Shown piece by piece: positions 1-9,052 of a stretch of 64,000 nucleotides of DNA. Every line of letters begins with the position of its first letter. The stretch's first letter is position 1. A program made the position numbers and the translations under genes. The notes beneath the pieces are model-generated. The model saw only the letters and a program-made list of their open reading frames with translations. It did not search any database and had not been told where the DNA came from. The stretch comes from Melanopsichium pennsylvanicum (Eukaryota; Basidiomycota; Ustilaginomycetes; Ustilaginales), in contig OAPG01000007.1 of the NCBI GenBank assembly GCA_900208305.1, forward strand, positions 238,501 through 302,500, read 5' to 3'.

Positions 1-689
1 CTCGCAGTGGTGGTTGTGGGAGGTAGTTGAAACGTTGTACCGTCCAAACCTGACAGATCCACAAAAGCATCTAGCAACGAAAGATTATGACCCCTACCAG
101 CGGATCCAGCTTTTCCCATCATCCTCGCCTCACTTGTGACTGGATGCGTTAATGGAGATAGTTGTGAATCTCTCAAATAGCGTACTGCTGAACGTAGCGT
201 GTATTGTACTTCGTTGAGAATGTTGAACCATTGTTTAGCTCGATCTTGAAACGCTTTGGCGCCATTAGCTTGTTGTTGTTCTGAAATTGTGGTTTGGGGC
301 AAGGGAGAAAGTTGGAAAGTATCGGGTGATGTAGGTGGTGAAAGGGGAAGAAGGGCACGCATACTTTCGGCAGCTTGAGAGAGAAGAGAGGCAAGTCGTT
401 CATCGGCTTGCATGAGCAATAGGATTTGTTGATCAGTTTGTTGATTTCGTGTACGGGCTTTGGCTTGACCAAGTACGATGTGTGCTTCTCGACGTTGTTG
501 ACGGATCTGGGCAAATTTGGGTTCGAGGATGGTATTCTGTAAATGTTCGGGTAAGAGATCAAGCGATGGCTCGGATGATGAAGATGATGATGAAGATGAT
601 GATGAAGATGATGATGATGATGATGATGATGAAGAAGAAGAAGCTGCGTAAGTGTGGGCGATGGGCTTGGTTGTAGTGATAGAGGTCAT
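1..689 (-). CDS. MED11: Mediator subunit 11-like protein, 5' part (3' end outside window)
   Basis: The frame opens with ATG at 689 (reading MTSITTTKPIAHTYAAS) and stays open for about 229 codons to the left edge, so the C-terminus is missing. A run of more than 20 Ser (residues 17 to about 40) is followed by a helical region. Two blocks resemble the Med11 family: QADERLASLLSQAAESMRAL, near residue 105, matches the ERL start of Med11 helix 1, and WFNILNEVQYTLRSAVRYL, near residue 170, matches the second helix. A proline-rich linker lies between them, so the protein is longer than yeast or human Med11 (about 115 aa). Med11 pairs with Med22 in the head module of Mediator in the nucleus and supports RNA polymerase II initiation. 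The assignment rests on pattern recall of short helices. An unrelated coiled-coil protein is the main alternative. No intron is needed in the visible part. Confidence 0.55.
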   Translation of the reverse strand, partial: MTSITTTKPIAHTYAASSSSSSSSSSSSSSSSSSSSSSSEPSLDLLPEHLQNTILEPKFAQIRQQRREAHIVLGQAKARTRNQQTDQQILLLMQADERLASLLSQAAESMRALLPLSPPTSPDTFQLSPLPQTTISEQQQANGAKAFQDRAKQWFNILNEVQYTLRSAVRYLRDSQLSPLTHPVTSEARMMGKAGSAGRGHNLSLLDAFVDLSGLDGTTFQLPPTTTTA

Positions 690-1084
690 GATGAGAGTGA
701 TATTCTACTATGGTGTATAAGCAAGCAAGAATGGAGGACGATGATGGTGATGCAAAGAGATGATGATTTTTGGGATTTGGTTCAAGTTCGAGTTAGTTTT
801 TGTGGTACCAATTCCAAAGGCTCAATTAGCACATGGCACATGACCTAAACGAGATAAGATCCACAATATAAAGACAGTGGAAAGCCTTAATTCAGATATC
901 GACAACCTCTCTCTCTTCTCTCTTCTCTTCTCTTTCTTTCTTCCTCACACACACACACTTTGGCTCGCTTAAAGAGTGGTACTGCATGCCAGCACACTAA
1001 TTTAGCGTGGCTGCGAGAAGAGTTTGGGATGTGATGCAATCGCACAATTAGCCGAGAAGAATGGGCTGCATTTACGATATACTG
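690..1084. other. Intergenic, between the MED11-like gene and LINE 1
   Basis: No convincing gene. It holds a CT-rich stretch at about 906-955 and should carry the promoter of the minus-strand gene ending at 689. It stops at the left target-site duplication of the LINE. Confidence 0.5.
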
Positions 1085-1098
1085 GTACAGAGTGTATT
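1085..1098. repeat. Left target-site duplication of LINE 1
   Basis: The 14-mer gtacagagtgtatt occurs here and again at 7191-7204 with no mismatch. This is the signature of target-primed reverse transcription of the element between them. Confidence 0.92.
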
Positions 1099-1118
1099 TT
1101 TTTTTTTTTTTTTTTTTT
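1097..1118 (-). repeat. Poly(A) tail of LINE 1 (T run on plus strand)
   Basis: 22 consecutive T on the plus strand adjoin the left target duplication; the first two are shared with it. The run marks the 3' end of the minus-strand element. Confidence 0.9.
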
Positions 1119-1964
1119 AATTTCATACGCCGACCTAGGCCGAAAAGGCCCATGCGGGTGGCTTACAAATCGCGACTAATCAGGACAGAACAAATGGCCG
1201 GAGAAGTGCAAAACGGGGAAACTAAGGAGCAGCGGTGCAGGGTGCGGGCAGGACAAGAAACTGGGCAGATAAAAGGTGGAGAATGTAAGGCAAAACCGCA
1301 AATCCTTAGCGGACCCAAGCGACGTCAAAGAGATTGGCCAAAAGAATTTGACGGAGGGAGTAGGACTAAAGCGCAACCCGGGCGGTACGCGCTCGGGCTT
1401 GCCTGAGTATGGGAATTGTGAAAAGGGAAGATGAACACCAGTTCAAACCTGGTGGAGCGGCATGTGGGGCTTGCTTGTCTTGGTCCAAGGGCCAATGGAG
1501 AGTGGGCATGCAACAGATTGACCTTGCAAGGGCGTGGAAGGTGGTGTGGCTGTAGTCTTACCAGGACCGCGGTTGCGCTTGATGCCAGGGGAGCGCCGCG
1601 TTTTGCCGTAGAAGTTGGGCTCAACTGGCGCCCAGATGGGTTCCTTTGCAATGGCAAAAGGGCGGTCAAAGTACAGGGCATTTGACCTCTGCCGCGGTGG
1701 GGAGCCTCGCCTGTTGGCTGGGGAGGATGCGCAGGCAGCTGTTGGGCGAGTGATGTTGGAGTGCAGAAAGCCCTGTTGCTTACGGGCGTGGCGGCGAGAG
1801 CGCCTAGCGTCAGCTGCGGCGCGGCGCACGTCCTCCATGGTGTGGTGCGGGAACTGAGGTCTGAGGGGATGGGGAAGAAACTGGCTAACAAGGCTGGGGG
1901 AGATGGTGGAGCGGAAGGCAGGTTAAACGCATAGGTAGCAGTCAGGAGAAGTTGAAGGACGCGT
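1119..1964 (-). other. 3' untranslated region of LINE 1
   Basis: About 845 bp between the ORF2 stop and the poly(A) tail. Long open frames cross it in several frames because it is GC-rich, but none has an ATG with recognisable domains. I treat them as chance frames. Confidence 0.6.
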
Positions 1965-4900
1965 CTAATTTTGGGCCTGCGCAATACTTGGTCGGTAACT
2001 GTGGAACCGCTCTGCCAGGAAATCGGCAAATGCAGCTGTTGACCTTGGGTCATTAAGACCAACTTTGAAAGTGGTAACAGAGCCCCCTTCTTGCAGCCTG
2101 CGGTCCTGGCGAAGCCGCAATTCCAGCCGCTCCTTAGCCAACCTGAGGTGCGGGCAGCGCAGTAGGTGGCTTCTGTCGTCGCGTCTGCCACAGTGGTTGC
2201 ACGCAGTTTCGACACCAGGGACGCGTCTGGAATGCAGGAACACGTTTACGGCCAGATGGCCAGTGCGGGCTTGTGCAACAAGCAAGGCCTGGCCTCGTCG
2301 AAGCTGGTGGTACAGGGTAAAGGCGCGGCCAATCCTGACTGTGTTGATGGCCTTGAGGGCGCTGCCATGGGGGGACCTATCCCATGACAGCTTCCACGCC
2401 TCAAGTGTTCGTTGCACAATGTGCCGTCGCAGCGCAGACTCCTCTGCTTGCTCAGCCGGCATGGGGAGGGCATTATCAGCTGCCTCCTGGGCAAGCACGT
2501 CTGCTTCCTCATTTCCAGCAATGTCATGATGTCCAGGGATCCAAACCAGGGTAACGTTGTGGGCCGATGCAAGCTCTTGGATGGCTCGTACATCTGGATC
2601 GGTAGAAGGGCGTAGGCCAATGGTCACAATTGCCGCCCTGTTGTCGCAGAAAATAAACGAACCTGAATCCGCAACCCGGTCTTCAAGCGCTGCCCGGATG
2701 CCTTTGAGCTCTGCGCGGTAGACTGTGGAGTCCAGACCAATGGCCTCGTGGCGGAAGAGGGACTGGCCGTCTGCCTGACAGAAGTATGCAAAGGCGGCAA
2801 CGCCATTCTTGAGTGATCCGTCTGTGTAGACATGTTGCAGTGATGGTATGCACTGTGCGGCAAGGCCGTAATGTAGGTCGATGGCCTCCTGCTTGCTGGG
2901 TGCAACCAAAGTGCGTGGAATGGCCAACATTGGGGCCGGCTTTGTCTCTCTCTTGGTCACGTCGCTGGCAACAAGTCTGGGCCAGTGACAGACCCACGTC
3001 TGAAGGGGCCCCTGGAGCCTCTTGGGCTGAACTCGGACAGCGCGTTGTGTCACCTTGTGGTTGGGGTGCGAGGATGGGAGTGCAAGCCAGCGGACCAAGC
3101 TGAAGCCGGCTGCACGACTGAGTGCCAGTGGGACCGGAGCCAAAGAGGCCTCTACATTGAGTGCATCTGTGGATGTGGTAGAAAAACAGCCAGTGATCCG
3201 AATGCAGGCAGCTCGCTGGACACGAATGAGGGGTTGGACTAGTGCAGTGGCAGCCCTGGGCTTGTGCCAAACGGCGCATGCATATGACATGATCGGCCAT
3301 ACGCCCGAGATGTACAGTTGGCGCTGCAGTTGGAATCTGAATCCCCAGGCGCAATTGCCCCACGCAAGGATGGTACCTAACGCTCTCGTTGCCTTTGCGC
3401 TGACTGCAGCCACGTGAGATGTCCAGGAGAGTTTAGGGCCAAAGGTCACGCCTAGGATTTTGAGCGAAGGAGAATGCGTCAGGCGGAGGCCATCTAGGTC
3501 AATGTCACCCAAGCTTGCAGGCGCGTGTCGTGGCGAGAAGATCATATAACCAGACTTTGCCGGATCAAAGGCAGCCTCATGGCTTTGGGCCCACTGAAGG
3601 GCAGGATCCAGAGCGCGGACAACATCGCGGCGGAGAGTATCGATGGGCCCGGCAACCAGGAGGGTCTTGTCATCAACCCAGCCAATACTGAGGGTGCGAC
3701 GCAAGCGTTGGTGTTCGACCATCCCTCGGCTGTAGATCAGCCAAAAGAGTTGCAAAATGGGCGAACCTTGAGGGAGGCCAACGTCTACCCTCCGCATTGG
3801 GCCAAGGAAGCTGCTTTCAAGTCTGAGCAATGCACGTCTGTCTGCCATGAATGATGTAGCCCAGCTGATGACTGCGCTTGGGAGTTTGGCCTTGGCCAGA
3901 GCGTCGGCAAGAATGCCAGGCTGGACGGCATTGTATGCCCCCTTGACATCAAGTGCCACTAACGCGCAGTGCAGGCCATTTTTTGGGAGTGCCTGATGAA
4001 CTCATGGATGCGGATCAGGGCGTCCTCTGTGCTCCTGCCCGGTCTACCGCCGTAGTGCTCTGCAGCAATGAGGTTGCTGTTTGTCTCGGCCTCGGCTAGG
4101 ATACGGCCGGCAACAAGTCCTTCCAGAAGTTTGCCTAGCACAGGGAGCAGACTGATGGGCCGGTACGCACCTGCCTTGCTATAGTCACTCTTGTTTGGTT
4201 TCCTCAGAATGGCAACAGTTGCAACCTTGAAACAGCGTGGGTGGTGTCCAAAGCGAATGGCGCAATCGTTGAAGAAGGCCGTGACAATTGGAACAAAATC
4301 CGGCCACAGAGCGGCTAAGACCTTGATCAAGCGCCACGAGATGAGGTCTGGTCCAGGGGCAGAGCGGAGTTTGGCAGCATTGATCCTCTGTTGAACCTCC
4401 GCGGTGGTGAAGGGGAGCCAAGGGGCGGCAGTTGAGGCGGGCAAGGCTTGGGCGTCAGATGGGCTGGGACGGTTTGGCGGTAGTAGAAATTCGCTGGCAA
4501 GTGCGGCCTCTTTATCCTCCAGGCAGGTGGTAAGCATACCGTTTGCCATCTGTAGTGGAGCGATCTTGAAAGCAGCCACTCTGTTGTTGCCCAGCTTAGC
4601 AAGCTTCCAGAGAGAGCGAGGGTCAGCGACCTCATCCAGGCGTTGGCGAGAGTGTGCACGCTTTGCAGCCCTGATGCTTTTCTTGTATTTGCGTTGTTGC
4701 TCCTTCCATGAGGCGTACGTACCGGTACCAGCCTGGAACGCTCGCCGTGCTTGGTGAGCAAGTCTGCGGCCTTCTTTGAGAGAGGGAACGAACCACTCTC
4801 TGGTTGCTGGTCCAATCCTGATAGGAGCGGCAAGGGCCTTATAGCCAGTGCGGATGGCATCTGTCAGCGCTTCCGCATGGCCGTCAAGGTCATGTAGAGA

Positions 4901-5722
4901 GGCTGGCGGTCTGTTGCTCTGGGGTTTGGCGTACCAAGCCTGCTGCACAGCGGTGGCAAACGCTGCCTCGTCCTTTGTTTGCAGGCTGATTGGTGAAGGG
5001 GCAGGGGGCATGGGCGACAAGTCAAGGTGGATCTCAACTGCAAAATGGTCTGAACCATGGTTGTTGTCCAGGCGTGTGATGCTGCGTAATGCGCCCGCAA
5101 CAGTTGGACAACCAAAAGCAAGGTCAATGGTAGTACACCTGCCTGACGGGCCCAGGAAGGTGCCAAGGTCGCGCGGGGTTAAAAGGTGCAGGTCTCTTTC
5201 AGCCAAAGCGGCCAGGAAGCTATCAACGTGGCGAGATGATGAGGTGGTGTCGCTCTCCCAGGCTGGGTGGTGCAGATTGAAGTCGCCAAGGACCAGACAT
5301 GGTTGTGCAATGGTCCCGTGGAGCAAGGTAGCTAAGGGGCTGAGGAGTTCTTGCGACTGGGGAGAGTTGTAGACAGAAGCGAGGAGAAGCGAGCCGGCCA
5401 AGGTGTTGACCTGCAGGCAAAGGATATCCGGATGGTTGAGAGGATGGAGCTGGACATCTGAGGGAGAGATCAAGTGGTTGGCATATATGATGGTGCGGCG
5501 GCGGTTTGGGAGAGGCGCGGAGGGCTGGGCGGCCGGAGCCCAGTTCCAGCTTGTGTTGGCAGGGTCCCCGTAGAGGCGCCAACGGGGATGGGAGACGGTG
5601 TTAGGGAGGGAGGCAAAGGGTTCCTGCAGGCAGAGAAAGTCATACATTTGGATGGCGGGATCGTTGAGGATGCTGTGCATTACCTCAGGTGATCGGTGAA
5701 CGTTGAATTGGAGGACTTTCAT
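1965..5722 (-). pseudogene. LINE 1 ORF2: endonuclease, reverse transcriptase, RNase H (one frameshift)
   Basis: ATG at 5722 overlaps the ORF1 stop as ATGA. The first 587 codons hold an AP-type endonuclease (start MKVLQFNVHRSPEVM, LGDFNLHHPAW and GSDHFAVEIHL motifs) and the first reverse transcriptase motifs (SAPGPD, YRPISLLPVLGKLLEG, YGGRPGRSTEDAL). This frame ends at a TAG near 3959. The next frame resumes at once with ALDVKGAYNAVQ, then GLPQGSP and GWVDDKTLL (catalytic DD kept; Trp-Val instead of Tyr/Phe-Ala before it). RNase H follows with YTDGS, AELKGI, CDNRAA and GNEEAD. A terminal CNHCGRRDDRSHLLRC finger closes the protein. The break lies at the T run 3979-3984 (A6 in the coding strand); a seventh A would join the frames. 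Confidence 0.88.
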
Positions 5723-7003
5723 GCGTATTGCGTTGGGGTGTGGCGGAGGCTGTTGTTGAACTTGGCCAGGTAAGTTAGTCTAACGCGGCAGAAGTTGCTC
5801 ATTGCTTCGTGGTTCTCGCCGCAGTTGGGGCAATGCTGGCGCTGGTGCATGCATGAGGTACCAAGTCCACTGCCTTCGTGCGTGCAGGCGCTACATGCGC
5901 GGTGGTCTTTGGTAAGGTGAGGCCTGGAGCAGTGGCCGCAAACAGGCGCTGCTCGACAGTTCTTTGCAATGTGACCGAAGCGGCAGCACTTGGAGCATTG
6001 TTGGGGCCGTCCTAAGGGGGGGGCGGTAGGTATCCACTGTGAGGACCCTATGGTCAAGGCTGAACCTCTTGTTCTTAAGGATGTTGTCTCGCACAATCTT
6101 GGATTCGGCCTGGAGGACTATGCTTGTGAAGTCCCGAAGGCTCGCCTTCTGAGGTCCTACAAGCCACTGTGAGTTGGTGAATTTGACATTGTTGCAGGAC
6201 TCTAGGTCGGAGACAACCTGGTCCAGGTGCGCAGTGGGGTCGAGCTGGCCCTTGGGCGCAGGGACACCATGTACAACAACGGCAAGGTTAGACAGGAGGG
6301 CAGGCTTATTGATCTTTGGGAGGGTGTCGGCGTCCGGGAAGGCTTTGGGAAGCCAGGAGTTGTCCGCCATCAGGATGGAGTCTGCGCCTTCGCTGGTCTC
6401 AAAGATAATGGCAATGTCCTTGCTAGCAAGGCGCACGGTCTCGTGGACCTTGGCGCCTGTGTGGGCAAGGATCACAGGGCTTACAGCTTCATGTAGGCGC
6501 ACATTAGAGAGGGCAAAAATAGTATTAGATTCATGGAGGTCTTGACAATTGAGAATGACTCGATGGTGTGGGGCAAAACGTGCTGTCTTAGGGGTGTTGT
6601 GAGTGATGGCGCCGTCTTCTGGTGTGGCGGTGACTCCGGCTCTAGCAATCTGTGCATAGCTCCTTGTATTCTCCTTGATGATGGCGCCGAGCCCGGAGAG
6701 GGACTTAGCGTTGGCATAGCGGACCTCAGAGACAAGGTTGTCGATCTTCTTCTCGAGCGAGGCGTCTCGTTTAAGAGGTCCAACAAGGGCGGCAATTTGG
6801 TCGGCGAAGCGCTCGCATTGAGCTCGGCTCAAAGTCCTTTTGTCGGCAAACAGGGCTCTAAAGGCTATGACCGCTTGTTCGATGTCCGTGGCTGCTGAGC
6901 TGCTGTCGAAAGGGGCCGGAACAAGCGCAGGTAGGGTGTTGTCCACCGGAGGGTCGGGAGGGGGCGCAACTGGTGCATCGGGGCTGGAACTGGGCTGCAT
7001 CAT
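5719..7003 (-). pseudogene. LINE 1 ORF1: Gag-like zinc-knuckle protein (one frameshift)
   Basis: The first in-frame ATG pair is at 7003 (MMQPSSSPDAPV); the longer upstream frame has no ATG. A proline-rich N-terminus leads to a middle region of Gag type. The frame then leaves register at a run of eight G on the plus strand (6016-6023; C8 in the coding strand). In the shifted frame the C-terminus shows a chain of zinc knuckles beginning CSKCCRFGHIAKNC, then CGHCSRPHLTKDHRAC, a Cys/His pair and CPNCGENHEAMSNFC. Seven C would put both halves in one frame. ORF1 proteins of this type bind the LINE RNA. The stop overlaps the ORF2 start (ATGA), a layout that suggests termination-reinitiation. Confidence 0.82.
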
Positions 7004-7190
7004 GACCTTGGCTGTATGCGCGACAAAATTCTGCAAATGGTACAAAACTTTGACACAGCACACGGCCGTGGTGAGGCAGGTGTTTGGTGGTGAATAGAGA
7101 GGGGCAAGGGTGGAGAGATAGTGAGAAGATCGTAAGGGAATGGAACCAGCAGGCCAACCAAGGGGTCGCTACCAAGAATCGGTGATGGTT

Positions 7191-7204
7191 GTACAGAGTG
7201 TATT
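7191..7204. repeat. Right target-site duplication of LINE 1
   Basis: Second copy of gtacagagtgtatt, immediately beyond the 5' end of the minus-strand element. Confidence 0.92.
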
Positions 7205-7757
7205 GATGCTCTGCATGCATCGCAAACCCAAATGAATCAAATTAATTTAAAGTAGGATTTCGTGTGACTTTACAGTTGGAATTCAATCATTTAAAAAAAG
7301 CTCGTTGCTAAACATGCGCTTTGAAAGGTGAATATGTGAAAAATCGGAATTTGGGAAGCGAAATCAATTTAGTCTGCATATATTAAACTTATATCGAATC
7401 TAAATGGCTTTCAAGTCGATTTTGTATTTTGATTCTTTTAAACCAACAAATGACCATGACGATGGTCATGTTAGACCGCTAGTACTTAAAACGAAGAAAA
7501 GGTTGAAACTGTAAGATCGTAAGGTTTCTAATGTCGATACACACACAATTACTAAGTCAGGTCAGATAGATACAGTTAAGGGTCCAACCCAAAAGGTCCA
7601 TTCCAAAAGGTCCATCATCCATCCCCTTTCGACGTGGCCAAGTCTTGTTTGTCTTTAATTCCTTCGACTCCCACTTTCTTCTCCACTTGTACCATCATCT
7701 CTACTCATCCCTGCTTCCGTTTCATTCTTCTTGAGTCTTACATTTCACACGTCAGAT
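7205..7757. other. AT-rich intergenic region and SPC3 promoter
   Basis: No gene seen. The region is AT-rich up to about 7600 and contains two near-copies of aaaaggtccat at about 7590-7615. A CT-rich leader then precedes the SPC3 start. Confidence 0.5.
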
Positions 7758-8410
7758 ATGCATTCAACGCTCTCCCGACTCAACGCAGTCTCGGCACTAG
7801 CCACCACCATCATCCTCGTCCTAGTCGCCTTGATCGACTTGACCCATTTGCCCTTTCTCACCTCATCACGCACCTTTTCTTCTTCTTCAGCTGCTGTTGT
7901 GATCAATCAACTAGAGGTGGTGAGAGGCAAAGCCGTTTGGCACATGGATAGGAATGTTCAAGATTTTGTCGAGGTGGATTTCAACATTGATGCTGATTTT
8001 AGTACTTTGTTCGATTGGAATACAAAACAAGTCTTTGTATCCCTCGCTGCAACCTATGATAATGCACAACATGTAAGTACCAAAGAGAAAACAAAAACCC
8101 CGCCTTTCTTACAACTAGCATACTCATCCCCATCGACGAAATCCTTCTTTTTTTTTCTCGATTTCCCTCTTGTCACGCTCGTTCCTTACTCTTGGTCTCT
8201 CCCGTCTGTGTGGGGGGGTATGGGTTGAATGGTAGGTTAAGAACGAGGTTGTCATCTGGGATCGAATCCTTAGAACAAAACAAGATGCTCATGTTGCTCT
8301 CAACAATTCCAAAAACAAGTATGGTTTTCGTGAAGTTGGTCGATCATTCAAGTAAGTCTCTCCTTTGAACGAAGAGGCAAAGTAAGTCATACTGAAGAGG
8401 AAAAATATTT

Positions 8411-8460
<50 letters not shown>

Positions 8461-8643
8461 TTTTTGTGTTATAGGAATGTCAAAAATGCAACGTTTACAC
8501 TCAAATACAACGTTATGCCCAAAGTTGGTTTCTTACATTACGCCAATCATATGACAACAAAAGTGATTCCAATCAACAACCAAAAACAGATTCAATCCTC
8601 TCATGAAAACCATCATCCCAAAGTGCAACGTCTTTATTACTGA
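7758..8643 (+). CDS. SPC3: Signal peptidase complex subunit 3
   Basis: Three exons at 7758-8072, 8236-8351 and 8475-8643, with GTAAGT donors and TAG acceptors, give 199 codons plus stop in frame. The protein has one N-terminal membrane segment (about residues 10-32). A lumenal domain follows with the family pattern FVEVDFNIDADFSTLFDWNTK, FVSLAATYDN, VVIWDRILR and FTLKYNVMPKVGFL. SPC3 (SPC22/23 in animals) is an ER-membrane subunit of the signal peptidase complex and is needed for signal-peptide cleavage. ATG 7758 is chosen because it directly starts the membrane anchor. The second intron carries 45 consecutive T (8413-8457), unusually long for such a short intron. The stop is 173 bp from the stop of the convergent neighbour. 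Confidence 0.93.
8413..8457. repeat. Poly(T) tract in SPC3 intron 2
   Basis: 45 consecutive T upstream of the TAG acceptor at 8472-8474. It may act as an extreme polypyrimidine tract; its length is likely to vary. Confidence 0.9.
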
Positions 8644-8816
8644 TGACTAGAATCAAACCTCAAATAGTATAGAGTCCCACCTTTCTAAAGTGCATCATCC
8701 CAATGCAATCCAAACAAACAAAGCATTTTTTTTTCCAACCTGTTTTTGATGATTACTGCTGAGAAGCTGAGTGTAGCATGAGCAGATTTTACGTTGGTTT
8801 AGGTTGCGCATGTGAT

Positions 8817-8998
8817 TTAGGATCGATCGAAAACGCTAAAAATGGATGATTTGGTTTTGCTACCCTTCTTATCATCCCCTCTTCCTCTTCCTCTTGACGT
8901 TGCTTTACCTACACTTTTTGATTTCACTCTCTTCACTCCAGCTCGTTTACCATCATCCCTCACTACCCTACGTTGACTACCCGAATCTTGATCACTTT

Positions 8999-9052
<54 letters not shown>

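Larger units (their letters stand above)
1099..7190 (-). mobile_element. LINE 1: Tad-like non-LTR retrotransposon, near full length
   Basis: A 6.09-kb element read on the minus strand. Its 5' end is at 7190 and its 3' end is a poly(A) tail, seen as a T run at 1097-1118 on the plus strand. It is flanked by a perfect 14-bp duplication. The order is: short 5' leader, ORF1 with zinc knuckles, ORF2 with AP-type endonuclease, reverse transcriptase and RNase H, then a 3' region of about 0.85 kb. RNase H and the GLPQGSP/VDD reverse transcriptase fit the fungal Tad group. Each ORF carries one frameshift in a homopolymer run (C8 in ORF1, A6 in ORF2) and no in-frame stop, so the copy looks young. It is either just inactivated, mis-assembled at homopolymers, or dependent on frameshifting. 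Confidence 0.93.

Noticed and set aside
1325..2215. Open frame of 296 codons inside the LINE 1 3' region
   Set aside because: It overlaps the end of the RNase H frame and the 3' untranslated region, has no domain, and reads as a chance frame in GC-rich DNA.
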